A stretch of DNA of 64,000 bases from Bin5 sp965242905 (GTDB lineage Bacteria > Chloroflexota > Anaerolineae > Caldilineales > Caldilineaceae), in contig CBDETM010000002.1 in NCBI GenBank assembly GCA_965242905.1, positions 2,418,001 through 2,482,000 on the forward strand, in the 5' to 3' direction. The notes below the pieces were generated by a model. The model did not search any database and was not told where the DNA came from. It saw nothing but the letters and a program-made list of their open reading frames with translations. Of this stretch, positions 56,110 through 64,000 are shown one piece after another. Position numbers and translations under genes: made by a program. Within the stretch, counting starts at the first letter, position 1. Every line of letters starts with the position of its first letter.

Positions 56110-57261
56110 CTATGACGTTGCCTGATCCCCCGTCAATACTTCGCAACCGGACTCGGTAATCAGGATGGTTTCGCTTGTGCCGGCGCCATACTCGCCCAGG
56201 ACTCGCAGAGTGAAGGGCAGGTGAAAGGTCATGCCGGCCTGCAACGGGGCATGATTGTGCAGTTGGATGAAGAAATGGATCGGTTCCAGCCAGTCCGGAG
56301 GGAAGCCGATTCCAACCGAATAGCCGAAATTATAGTGGAACTGGATGCGATCCTCAATGGGCTTGATCGCCTTTTGGAGCGCGGCCGCTGCAACATCCGA
56401 GGTCGGGACGCCGGCACGCGCGGTTTCAACGATCGTCTGAACGGCCAGCTGGGCCGCGTCGTTCAACTCCTGACGTTCCGGCGGGGCCGGTCCCACCACT
56501 GTCGTACGCATGATCGGCGCCGTGTAGCGCCGCACGCAAGCCCCCAACTCGATGAAGACCGAGTCACCGCGCTCAATCGGGATGTGGCCGACGGTACTGT
56601 GGGCCAGGCCGGAACGATAACCGGCCGCTACGATGGGCTCTATGCACATGAAATCGCTGCCGTTACACCGCATGACTTCGTATGCGGCGCTGGCCACCGC
56701 ATGATCATGGACGCCTTCAGCAACCGCCGCCAGCGCGGCTTCCGCGCCCAACCGGGTGAGCCGGCCGGCCTCGCGCATGTAGGCAATTTCTGCCTCTGAC
56801 TTGACCAGCCGCACCTCGTCTACAAGGCCTGAAGCGTCCGTCCACCGGCTGCCGGCCAGCATCTGCTGCAGGCGGCGGTAGTTTTTCACGCCAAGATTGG
56901 GGCTGTTCTCCTCAATACCCAGGCGCCTGTTGCGCAGATTCTGGTCATCAAGCAGGTTGACCAATGACGCAACCGGATCGTCCTGCGCCGTGTAAAGCGC
57001 CGGTTCGCTCAGCCACGCGCTGGCCAGGAAACGCCCCAGTTCAAAGTTGAAAATAAGCAGTATGGGATCGCCGCTGTCGGGGACAATGCAGCACTGGAAA
57101 TCCCACGAATTGACACTGTTGTAGCCGGTCAGATAAAAGACGTTGCCGGCGCCGAACACGAGCAGCACATCGATTTCCCGGGCCGCCATTTCTGTTCGCG
57201 CTGCGGCCAGCCGGCGGTGATACTCCTCCAACGTGAACCAGTTCTCCTTCGGTATTCCCAT
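56110..57261 (-). CDS. Creatinase-like M24-family hydrolase
   Basis: A 383-residue protein with the creatinase N-terminal domain (about 1-140) and the pita-bread C-terminal domain. In metallo-members the first metal ligands are two Asp within the D-x-G-A and D-I-T-R-T motifs. Here these positions read IELGA and APIMRT, so the ligands are replaced. The segment NFGYSVGIGFPPDWLE resembles creatinase and ectoine hydrolase (DoeA), which work without metal. It probably hydrolyses a small amidine or N-acyl compound. Substrate unknown. Confidence 0.82.
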   Translation of the reverse strand: MGIPKENWFTLEEYHRRLAAARTEMAAREIDVLLVFGAGNVFYLTGYNSVNSWDFQCCIVPDSGDPILLIFNFELGRFLASAWLSEPALYTAQDDPVASLVNLLDDQNLRNRRLGIEENSPNLGVKNYRRLQQMLAGSRWTDASGLVDEVRLVKSEAEIAYMREAGRLTRLGAEAALAAVAEGVHDHAVASAAYEVMRCNGSDFMCIEPIVAAGYRSGLAHSTVGHIPIERGDSVFIELGACVRRYTAPIMRTTVVGPAPPERQELNDAAQLAVQTIVETARAGVPTSDVAAAALQKAIKPIEDRIQFHYNFGYSVGIGFPPDWLEPIHFFIQLHNHAPLQAGMTFHLPFTLRVLGEYGAGTSETILITESGCEVLTGDQATS

Positions 57262-57412
57262 CGTAAGGCTCCATAAGACAATAATAGTTGATAAGCAACG
57301 CTACGGGGACCGGTTCATGCGCTGGCAATACAACCGGCAGGCCGGCTGGAGGAAGGCAGGGCCTGTCGTTCTTTTCTCAACCGAGCGCGCAACCCCTGCC
57401 CTGGGCGGGAGG

Positions 57413-58432
57413 CTAGGAATTGCCATCCAGCGATACGGCCTGCCCGGTCTTCGTGGAACGGATGATGGCGTCGGTTACCCGCAGCACATCCAGATTGTGT
57501 CGACCGCTGACCTCCGGCTCCACGCCCTCAACAACGTATTCATACAAGAGGCGCGCGACCCAGTTTATGCCATCTCCCGGCTCGACGTCGATCCCCGCGT
57601 CGAGCGGCAAGGAAACCACGCGGCCGTCCTGGTATTCAGCGTGCAAGGTGGTTGGGATGTCCTGGAGGGGGCCGCGCTGTACCAGCGTGGCCTCGGCGCA
57701 CTCGATGCGGAATTCGTAGGCGCTGCCTCGGGCCTGGGAGGTCGACACCAATGTAAACGGAATGGAGCCATCGAATTCGATCGTCGCCACCGCGGTAGAG
57801 GGGGTGGGCCAGTTGCCCCAGGAAGGCTCGAACGAGTATCCGAAGACGCGCGTCACCTTGTGATGGGCGAGCACTGACAGCAGCGAATCGATCTCATGCA
57901 CCGTCATCTGCCACAGTTGCATGTGATCGCTCAAGGGGTAGTGGCCGGAGCGCGGCTTATAGTGGTGCATGTGGCCGAAGCCGGGGGGGCCATAGGCCTG
58001 CTCCAGCATCAGCCGGCGCATGGTGAGTTCCGTCCGGAAGTAGCGGATCTGCTGGGTCACCACGATCTTCACCCCGTGGGCGTCCGCCAGTTCAACCAGG
58101 CGGACTGCTTCTGCCAGATCGCAGGTGAAGGGCTTCTCAACCAGCACGTGCTTGCCGGCGAGGATCGCCTCCCGGACAAACTGCGCGTGCAGCCGGGCGT
58201 GGGTTGTCACACCCACTGTGTCGGCCGGTACATGCCGCAGCGCGTCGGTCAGTGTGGTGAAACAGGCCGTCTCCGGAAGTCCATTTGCCAGGCGCTCCCG
58301 TTCCAGGATTTCCTGGGAGATGTCCACGATCGCCACCGGTCGCAAATGGGGGGAGTCCTTCAGATGCTCGAGATAGTGGCGCCCGCGCCCGCCTACCCCG
58401 ACAAAGATCGCTTGCAGCGGTTCTTCAGCCAT
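57413..58432 (-). CDS. Gfo/Idh/MocA-family oxidoreductase
   Basis: A 339-residue dehydrogenase with IFVGVGGRGRHYLEHL (Rossmann, residues 8-23), GKHVLVEKPFTCDL near 92-105 (catalytic Lys) and a C-terminal substrate domain with HMHHYKPRSGHYPLSDHMQLWQMTVHEIDSLL. The His-rich middle is a common feature of sugar dehydrogenases of this family. It lies between the creatinase-like and racemase-like genes. Confidence 0.88.
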   Translation of the reverse strand: MAEEPLQAIFVGVGGRGRHYLEHLKDSPHLRPVAIVDISQEILERERLANGLPETACFTTLTDALRHVPADTVGVTTHARLHAQFVREAILAGKHVLVEKPFTCDLAEAVRLVELADAHGVKIVVTQQIRYFRTELTMRRLMLEQAYGPPGFGHMHHYKPRSGHYPLSDHMQLWQMTVHEIDSLLSVLAHHKVTRVFGYSFEPSWGNWPTPSTAVATIEFDGSIPFTLVSTSQARGSAYEFRIECAEATLVQRGPLQDIPTTLHAEYQDGRVVSLPLDAGIDVEPGDGINWVARLLYEYVVEGVEPEVSGRHNLDVLRVTDAIIRSTKTGQAVSLDGNS

Positions 58433-58499
58433 TGCGACTCCATTCTGTGTTCAATCTGAACGCCCGTGCCGGTTCAAAAACCTTCTCCCGGCGTTCCTA

Positions 58500-59396
58500 T
58501 CAGTACTCTGCCAGCAGGACGCCGCGCCCGAAGACAGGCGCCTTCACGCCGGCCAGGCGCAAGGCTGCCCAGATGCTCACCGCCGGCGCGCTGACGACCG
58601 GTTTACCCAAGTCGGCTTCCAGCGGCTCCATGATGGCGGCTGTGCGGATGCCGCTGCAGGCCAGCAAGACGCACTCGGCGCGCGGGGAATCCACCGCGCG
58701 CGCCAGGTTATACCAAACCGAGGGTGTCGAGTTACCGATCTCCCATTCGGTTTCCATGCCTGCGCTCTGGCTGCCGGTGACCTCGAAGCCGTGCCCTTCG
58801 AGGAAATCCACCAGGAGCTGTGTCACATCCGGGGGGTAGGGGCCGGCCACGGCCACACGCTGCACGCCCAGTGTCCGCAGCGCCTGGACCTGGGCGGTGC
58901 TTATCGTAGTTGCTGGAATGTCCACAGCCCGCCGGATGGCTGCGGAGATCTTCACGTCACCGCCCACGCCGCGCACAAAGCTGCACGAATTGCAGAGGAA
59001 AACGATGGCGCCGGGCCGGGTTATGCGCAGGGTCTCCGCCGCGTCCAGGATGGGCTCCAGGTCGGCGTAGCGGTCCACCATGTCCGGGCTGATCGGGTCG
59101 AAGCGGGTAGCCGTGCGGTAGCGCGTGAAAATCAGCGACACGCCGTCCGGCAGATAGAGCCAGAACTCGTCGTCGTTGATGCCATCGTCCGGGGACAGGA
59201 GGCCGAGACGCGTGCGCCAGCCGGGCACGCCGCCGCTTAACGTCCGAGCCGAGGTCGTGTTCTGCGCTTCCGGCAAGTCCAGTTCTGAAGGGGCGTCAAA
59301 CCCGGAGCCGGCACGGAGCCTGTCGAAGGGTGCAGCCGCTTCCCGCGCCGAAGCGTGCCGTCCTCCTCGACTGTCCGGCTTGCCGTCTGCCTTCAT
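58500..59396 (-). CDS. Asp/Glu racemase/maleate isomerase-family protein with repeat-derived N-terminus
   Basis: A 298-residue protein. Two catalytic cysteines are visible in LCNSC and LLACSGIRT, as in maleate cis-trans isomerase and arylmalonate decarboxylase. Residues about 22-33 (APFDRLRAGSGF) come from a dispersed intergenic repeat (CCCTTCGACAGGCTC type) that has become coding. The first 60 residues look foreign to the family, whose start is usually near RTRLGLLSPDD. The true start may be further downstream. It sits between an ABC operon and Gfo/Idh/MocA. Confidence 0.8.
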   Translation of the reverse strand: MKADGKPDSRGGRHASAREAAAPFDRLRAGSGFDAPSELDLPEAQNTTSARTLSGGVPGWRTRLGLLSPDDGINDDEFWLYLPDGVSLIFTRYRTATRFDPISPDMVDRYADLEPILDAAETLRITRPGAIVFLCNSCSFVRGVGGDVKISAAIRRAVDIPATTISTAQVQALRTLGVQRVAVAGPYPPDVTQLLVDFLEGHGFEVTGSQSAGMETEWEIGNSTPSVWYNLARAVDSPRAECVLLACSGIRTAAIMEPLEADLGKPVVSAPAVSIWAALRLAGVKAPVFGRGVLLAEY

Positions 59397-59405
59397 CGTC
59401 CCATC

Positions 59406-60308
59406 TTATCCTTTCAAGCCGGTGAAAGTGACCCCTTCGACGAAATGTTTCTGGGCAAAGAAGAAAACGATCAGGATCGGGATCAGCGTGGCCACTGAGG
59501 CAGCCATCATCAAGTGCAAATCACCGGTGCCCTCCTGGAAATCCAGAAACATGCGCAGCCCTAGCGAGAGAGTGAGGCGACTGTCCTGGCGCAGGTAGAT
59601 CAGAGGCCCCAGGAAATCGTTCCAACTGTCAATGAAGGTGAAGGCGGTTACGGCAGCCAGGGCCGGCTTTGACAGCGGCATGACGATCCGCCAGTAGATG
59701 TTCAGCGAGTTGCAGCCGTCAATACGCGCCGCATCATCCAACTCTTTGGGCAGGGTCAGGAAGAACTGGCGCAGCAGGAAAATGTAAAAGGCTGTCCCAA
59801 AGAAAGCGGGTACCGTGAGCGGCAGAAAGGTGTTGATCCAGCCCAAATGGTTGAAGATGAGAAAGGTGGGAATGAGCCGCACATGGTAAGGCAGCATCAT
59901 GCTGCTGAGAAGAATCACAAACAGGAAGTTGCGGCCGCGGAACCGCGTGTAGGCAAAGCCGTAGGCCGCCAGTGAACAGGACAGCAGCGTGCCAAAAATG
60001 TTGACAACGGTAATGAAGGCCGTGTTGAAAAACCAGCGGGTGAACGGTAGGGAGGTCCAGGCAACGTAATAGTTGTCCCAGCGGATCACCTCCGGCAACA
60101 AGGGTTGTGGAATCCGCTGAATCTCCGGCAACGTTTTTAGGGAGGTTGAAACCATCCAGACGAAGGGGATCAGGAAAACGATGCCGCCGGCCACAATTAA
60201 CAGATACAGGAATGCATTGAATAATAGCGCGCGCACCTGAGGCCAACGCCACCCTGGCGACGAGAGAAGCGAACCTGAACTTTGGACTGCCCCCTGCTCT
60301 ACTTCCAT
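59406..60308 (-). CDS. Carbohydrate ABC transporter permease (MalG-like)
   Basis: A 300-residue membrane protein with six helices and an EAA loop LDDAARIDGCNSLNIYWRIVMPL near 187-209. Third gene of the third CUT1 operon; its stop lies 9 bases from the start of the racemase-like gene, so they share a transcript. Confidence 0.9.
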   Translation of the reverse strand: MEVEQGAVQSSGSLLSSPGWRWPQVRALLFNAFLYLLIVAGGIVFLIPFVWMVSTSLKTLPEIQRIPQPLLPEVIRWDNYYVAWTSLPFTRWFFNTAFITVVNIFGTLLSCSLAAYGFAYTRFRGRNFLFVILLSSMMLPYHVRLIPTFLIFNHLGWINTFLPLTVPAFFGTAFYIFLLRQFFLTLPKELDDAARIDGCNSLNIYWRIVMPLSKPALAAVTAFTFIDSWNDFLGPLIYLRQDSRLTLSLGLRMFLDFQEGTGDLHLMMAASVATLIPILIVFFFAQKHFVEGVTFTGLKG

Positions 60309-60414
60309 ACTCCCTCTCTGTTTACGTGCGCACTCCTTTGGGCATCTACCTTGCGACCTGCATCCCGACAGTAGCGGGAGTAACGCTCGGCTTTCATTGG
60401 CAGGTTCTGTCGTC

Positions 60415-61356
60415 TCAGGCCAGCTCCTCGCCGGCGTAGAACACCCAGCGCCTCGAAAGTTTGAGTTGAATCAGCGTCAGCGCCAGTATGACAAGGAACA
60501 GAATCCAGGCCATCGCCGATGCGTAGCCAATGCGCAGCCATTGGAAAGCGCTGCGGTACAGATACAGGATGTAGAAGAGCGTCGCGTCCGCCGGCCCGCC
60601 TTCGGTCATTACGAATGCCGCTGTGAAAATCTGAAAGGAACCTATGATGGTCATGATCATGGTGAAGAAGATCACCGGCGACATCATCGGAATCGTCACG
60701 TTGAGCAATTTGTCCCACGCGGTCGCGCCATCGATCTCCGCCGCTTCGTAGAGCTCGCGCGGCACCCCCTGCAGGCCGGCCAGATAAAGCACCATCAGGC
60801 TGCCGAATCCCCATGTGCTCATGATGATAAATGCCGGCATCGCCCACTTGGTACTCCCGAGCCAGTTGGGACCATCGATGCCCACCAGCCCAATCGCCTG
60901 ATTTAGCAGACCGTAGTGATAATTGAAAATAAAGCGCCACAGAATGGCCGTGGCGACCCCCGCCGTCACCGACGGCAGATAAAAGAGCGTGCGGAATACC
61001 CCGATCCCGGGCAGTTGGCGGTTGAGCAACAGGGCGATGAAAAGGGCCACCACGAGGATGAGGGGAACGTGGAACACGGTGAAATACACGGTGTTCACGA
61101 ACGATTTTATATACTTGGGATCGTTCGTGAACATCGTGCGATAGTGCTCCAGACCCACCCATGTGGGCGGCCTTACCAGGTTCCAGTCGGCGAAGCTGAG
61201 AAAGAACGACGCCAGGAAGGGCCCAAGCACAAAGGCTACGAAGCCGATCAGCCATGGGGCGATGAACAGGTAGCCCTCGATCCTCCGCCAGCGCCACCAG
61301 CCAAAAAAGCTCGCCTTTTCCGCGGGACGCACGGCAGTCTGCGATTGTGAAGTCAT
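60415..61356 (-). CDS. Sugar ABC transporter permease (MalF-like)
   Basis: A 313-residue membrane protein with the EAA loop LYEAAEIDGATAWDKLLNVTIPM near 210-232 and a MalF-like end (MTEGGPADATLFYILYLY). Second gene of the operon, 105 bases past the binding-protein gene and 106 bases before the MalG-like permease. Confidence 0.9.
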   Translation of the reverse strand: MTSQSQTAVRPAEKASFFGWWRWRRIEGYLFIAPWLIGFVAFVLGPFLASFFLSFADWNLVRPPTWVGLEHYRTMFTNDPKYIKSFVNTVYFTVFHVPLILVVALFIALLLNRQLPGIGVFRTLFYLPSVTAGVATAILWRFIFNYHYGLLNQAIGLVGIDGPNWLGSTKWAMPAFIIMSTWGFGSLMVLYLAGLQGVPRELYEAAEIDGATAWDKLLNVTIPMMSPVIFFTMIMTIIGSFQIFTAAFVMTEGGPADATLFYILYLYRSAFQWLRIGYASAMAWILFLVILALTLIQLKLSRRWVFYAGEELA

Positions 61357-61379
61357 GGTTGACTCTCAGTGGCAGATGT

Positions 61380-61446
61380 CAGAGGGGCGGAGGCGCAAGC
61401 TGTTATCGCTCACCACACAAACAGCCTGCTCCCCTCCGCGCCTCTG
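61380..61446 (-). terminator. 14-bp stem with one mismatch after the binding-protein gene
   Basis: CAGAGGGGCGGAGG (61380-61393) and CCTCCGCGCCTCTG (61433-61446) pair with one mismatch. It lies between the binding-protein and permease genes, matching hairpins at 34375 and 48828 in the other two ABC operons. Confidence 0.5.
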
Positions 61447-61461
61447 TACGCCTGCTCAACT

Positions 61462-62817
61462 CTACTGGCGCGCCAGTATGCGATCTCCTTCTGCCACAGC
61501 CGACGTGATGGCGTCGGCCAGGGATGCCTCCCCAATAAAGGCCTTGGTCAGCTCACCGCCGAAAACGGTCTGGAGCCACTCCGTCTTGCCGTTGAAGATG
61601 GGAAGATGTTGCACACCCGGCTCGGCGAACATCTCGGGCACGACGCGGATATTTTCGGGCGGTTTGGTGGCGTAATCTTCTTCCACAGCCGGCGTGTAGA
61701 TCGGTACCTGAATCTTGGTGCGGCCCGCCCAACGTTGCGAACTGGGGCCGCCCAGCGCGATAGCCAGGTCGGCGTCCAGATCGGGATGCTCCGACCAGAT
61801 CGGGCCGGCGAAATTCTGCATGAAGGTCCAGAGCGCGCGCTGGCCGGTCGCTGGCGACTTCGGGAAGTGCAGAATGTCATAGGTGAAGTCGGTTACGCTG
61901 CGGTTGAAGCCTCCGACACCCCCGGTACCGCCGTACGTCATGGCGACCCTGCCGCCGTTAAAGAGGCTGCCGATGCCCAGGGCTTGCAGCGCCTCCATCT
62001 GCTCGGCCAGCGGCCAGACCTTGTGTGTGAAACGCAGATCGTACAGGAATTCTATGGCCCCCGCTGCTTCGGGAGTATCCAAGGGCGTATGAAGCCTGTC
62101 TTCGGACACAATCTCGCCGCCGTTAGCAAAGATCCATTGGGCGAAGTGCTCGTCCCAGCGGGTGCTCTGCATGTAGCCCCATTGGTCGATCTCGCCGTCG
62201 CCGTCGGTGTCGCGCGTCAGCTCCTTGGTCACGTCGACAAAGTCATCCCAGGTCCAGTCATCGGATGGCCGCTCGATGCCGGCCTCTTCGAACATGTCCA
62301 CGTTGTAGTAGAGGAGCGGTGCACCGTTGATCCAGGGCATCGCGATCTGCTGGCCCTCGTGCCATACCATGCACTCGGCGCCCGTGGGAACATTGTAGTC
62401 ATCCATATCCACTGGGGGGTTTTGCATCGGCAAGCGGTCGTCCAGCGGCAGAAAGACGCCCTGAGCGGCCATCTCACAGAACAGGTTGGCGTCCCAGAGC
62501 ATCACCGGCAACGTCTTTGCCGCCACCTCGGTCTGCCAGCGCACGTCGATATCCGGCGCGACCTCCACCTCGACCGTGACGCCCGGGTGCGTCGCCTCGA
62601 AAATGTCCTTGACCCGCGTCGTAAACTCACGGCGCACGGGCGAACCGTAATGCGTTACCATGCGCAGGGTCACGTCTTCCATCACCGGCGCGGCAGCGCC
62701 ATCGCCGGCCGGCGCCGCCACCGGAACAGCACACGCGGCCAGCACGCCGGCTGTGCCGGCGAAAGCCGATGTGCGCAAGAACGTACGCCGTGTGATCTTC
62801 TTCGTCGTTGAATCCAT
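61462..62817 (-). CDS. Extracellular sugar-binding protein, Tat-lipoprotein type
   Basis: A 451-residue CUT1 binding protein. The ATG at 62817 (AGGGAG upstream) is preferred to the frame start at 62892. The leader combines twin arginines (TRRTFLRTSAFAG) with a lipobox (LAAC). First gene of the operon; the catabolic genes down to 53952 follow on the same strand, so uptake and degradation of one solute class are probably linked. Confidence 0.9.
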   Translation of the reverse strand: MDSTTKKITRRTFLRTSAFAGTAGVLAACAVPVAAPAGDGAAAPVMEDVTLRMVTHYGSPVRREFTTRVKDIFEATHPGVTVEVEVAPDIDVRWQTEVAAKTLPVMLWDANLFCEMAAQGVFLPLDDRLPMQNPPVDMDDYNVPTGAECMVWHEGQQIAMPWINGAPLLYYNVDMFEEAGIERPSDDWTWDDFVDVTKELTRDTDGDGEIDQWGYMQSTRWDEHFAQWIFANGGEIVSEDRLHTPLDTPEAAGAIEFLYDLRFTHKVWPLAEQMEALQALGIGSLFNGGRVAMTYGGTGGVGGFNRSVTDFTYDILHFPKSPATGQRALWTFMQNFAGPIWSEHPDLDADLAIALGGPSSQRWAGRTKIQVPIYTPAVEEDYATKPPENIRVVPEMFAEPGVQHLPIFNGKTEWLQTVFGGELTKAFIGEASLADAITSAVAEGDRILARQ

Positions 62818-63605
62818 TTCTGTTCTCCCTTCCACTACGTGGATGCCATCCGGCTGAGACCGGGGAACAACAGTGCCTTGAGCTTGTCGCATAGGCTGCC
62901 TCCTTTGCCGGCAACGCCGGCGCTGCTATGCTTCCCACTTCCGCGATAGTTCGTGCCCTTGCCCGGCGCCGGGCTAAACGCCTTCTATCCCGGCCGGCAC
63001 CCAGGGCTGAGCGAGATCGGGGTGAGCACTCCGCAAGCCAGGCGTTCGCCGGCGACCCTGCCCCCAGCGAGCGTCCAGCCCCGGCTAAGATCTGCTTTCG
63101 CAGACGTATCTCTCTCGGCGTAAATTGCGATTGCATGCTTTGGCACGGTTTCGACTCTCTCTGTACCGGCAGCTTGAACAGGCAGTGGGTAGAGCTAACC
63201 GCAACGACCAAGCCTTATTCAGTGCTCGACGCCGGACGAGGCGAGCGAAGTTTTCTCTCTCCTCACTCCTTTCCACTCTCTCCTCGATTTTCTGGGCGGT
63301 CGGGCCTATTCGGCCCTCCCTTGTGCGGGGGCTCCGCCCCCGCAACGCCCCCTCTCCTGTCCGCGCCGTAGCAATGTGTGGCGAATTTGAAGTTGTCGTC
63401 TCGCGGCGGCCGGGCTTACCCCCCACCCCGCGTCTTGGCACATTCCGAGTATGTGCCGGCGCAGGCAAGACAGGCGAAGCAACGCCCATATGTGCCCAAC
63501 GTTCACCGCTATGACCATCGCGAGCCCGCTACAGAAATACTGACCGTACATTCCCCCCGGACGGACCGCACACAGTACACACAGAACATGGCTTGGTAGC
63601 TACAG
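62818..63605. other. Gene-free region upstream of the third ABC operon
   Basis: About 790 bases with no credible gene. It contains a perfect 14-bp palindrome, GCCCGGCGCCGGGC (62961-62974), and the MITE core fragment described separately. No clear promoter was recognised. Confidence 0.4.
63245..63358 (+). mobile_element. MITE core fragment, copy D
   Basis: About 114 bases match the centre of copies A-C, including the GGGCC/GGCCC and GCGGGGGC/GCCCCCGC hairpins. The termini and the right half are absent. Either a truncated copy or a separate module that the longer element also carries. Confidence 0.65.
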
Positions 63606-64000
63606 CTATTCTCCCAGCTGGACCTGCGCGGCATAGGCCACGGCGAGAGCGCCGGCGCAGTTGTCGCTGATCACGCGGCCGTCGTCCATGCTGAACTCGC
63701 GCGCTGTGAATTCCGACACCACCACCTTCTCGATCAGTGCAGCCTCCACCGCGGCGCGGGAGGATTCGGGATCGCCGGTCACCGCCTGCTTCGCTTTTGC
63801 AGCCGGCACACCCAACACGGTCAAACCCCGCTGAAAGCAGAGATTCTTGATCATCCCCTGGCTCTGCCCGTGCCGGTAGGTAAACTCCAGACGGTCCTCC
63901 ACTGCCTTTGTATCACTCCGGTCAATGTCTGGACTCCAATCGGCCACGCACCCGGGCGAGTAACCGTCCATCAGATGCACGAGGCCGATATGCATGCCGT
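63606..64000 (-). CDS. Uncharacterised protein, 5' end probably beyond the window
   Basis: At least 129 codons of an uninterrupted minus-strand frame that reaches the window edge; an in-frame ATG at 63995 may be internal. It contains EDRLEFTYRHGQSQGMIKNLCFQRG and ends VAYAAQVQLGE. I do not recognise the family. No membrane segment or metal motif is visible. It opens into sequence outside the window. Confidence 0.5.
   Translation of the reverse strand, partial: GMHIGLVHLMDGYSPGCVADWSPDIDRSDTKAVEDRLEFTYRHGQSQGMIKNLCFQRGLTVLGVPAAKAKQAVTGDPESSRAAVEAALIEKVVVSEFTAREFSMDDGRVISDNCAGALAVAYAAQVQLGE

Noticed and set aside
60299..61297. A 332-residue minus-strand ORF overlapping the sugar permease gene
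   Set aside because: The frame at 60415-61356 shows the EAA loop and six helices; the longer one has Arg/His-rich shadow composition.
62627..63211. 194-residue minus-strand ORF extending the binding-protein region
   Set aside because: Overlaps the binding-protein N-terminus in another frame; the Tat-lipoprotein frame starting at 62817 is clearly real.

Overview
The window looks like one contig from an uncultured, GC-rich bacterium. Several features suggest Chloroflexota, perhaps Caldilineales-like. These are three CUT1-type sugar ABC transporter operons, five phytanoyl-CoA-dioxygenase-family (PhyH) genes, Gfo/Idh/MocA oxidoreductases, a RarA-methyltransferase fusion and tandem YugP-type metallopeptidases. 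The taxonomy is inference: there is no rRNA in the window, and I recognised no tRNA.

Layout. Positions 1-3.9 kb are visibly less GC-rich than the rest and form a small defence or accessory patch. It holds a reverse transcriptase with a C-terminal nitrilase-like domain (DRT type 1-like), cut by the window edge, followed by hicB and a broken hicA. From 3.9 to 8.1 kb come ogt, nurA, an M1-type lipoprotein peptidase and a fluoride channel. From 9.7 to 16.8 kb is a carbohydrate catabolic run: GH29 fucosidase, an uncharacterised protein, a Gfo/Idh/MocA dehydrogenase, a TIM-barrel isomerase and an enolase-superfamily enzyme. From 17 to 31.3 kb lies mostly housekeeping: AI-2E exporter, tsaD, a WecA/TagO-like transferase, asnS, a LysM protein, secA, a sugar dehydrogenase and rarA. 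From 31.5 to 37 kb an ABC transporter operon sits between two PhyH genes. Positions 37.0-37.7 kb are a gene-free stretch with six DnaA-box-like sites next to an AT-rich tract. From 37.7 to 44.4 kb are M23 peptidase, FmdB-like, nuclease-like, MurJ, two zinc metallopeptidases and a zinc-ribbon protein. From 45 to 54 kb are a second ABC operon ending in a small unknown gene and a PhyH gene, an Rhs/Imm1 scar, and two nearly identical tandem PhyH genes. From 54 to 62.8 kb, all on the minus strand, a third ABC operon leads into a catabolic set: Asp/Glu-racemase-like, Gfo/Idh/MocA, creatinase-like M24, Rieske oxygenase and MDR dehydrogenase.

The most notable non-coding feature is a dispersed, non-autonomous mobile element of about 390-470 bp. 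It has three full copies (8193-8586, 44516-44983, 51507-51965) and one core fragment (63245-63358). The full copies have related terminal inverted repeats, and all three are flanked by 8-bp direct repeats (two perfect, one 6/8). The core carries a very GC-rich hairpin. No transposase for it is present here.

The genes suggest a heterotroph that takes up several sugars or glycoside-like solutes, oxidises or demethylates them with non-haem iron enzymes (PhyH, Rieske), and processes the products through dehydrogenases and isomerases. The substrates cannot be read from the sequence.
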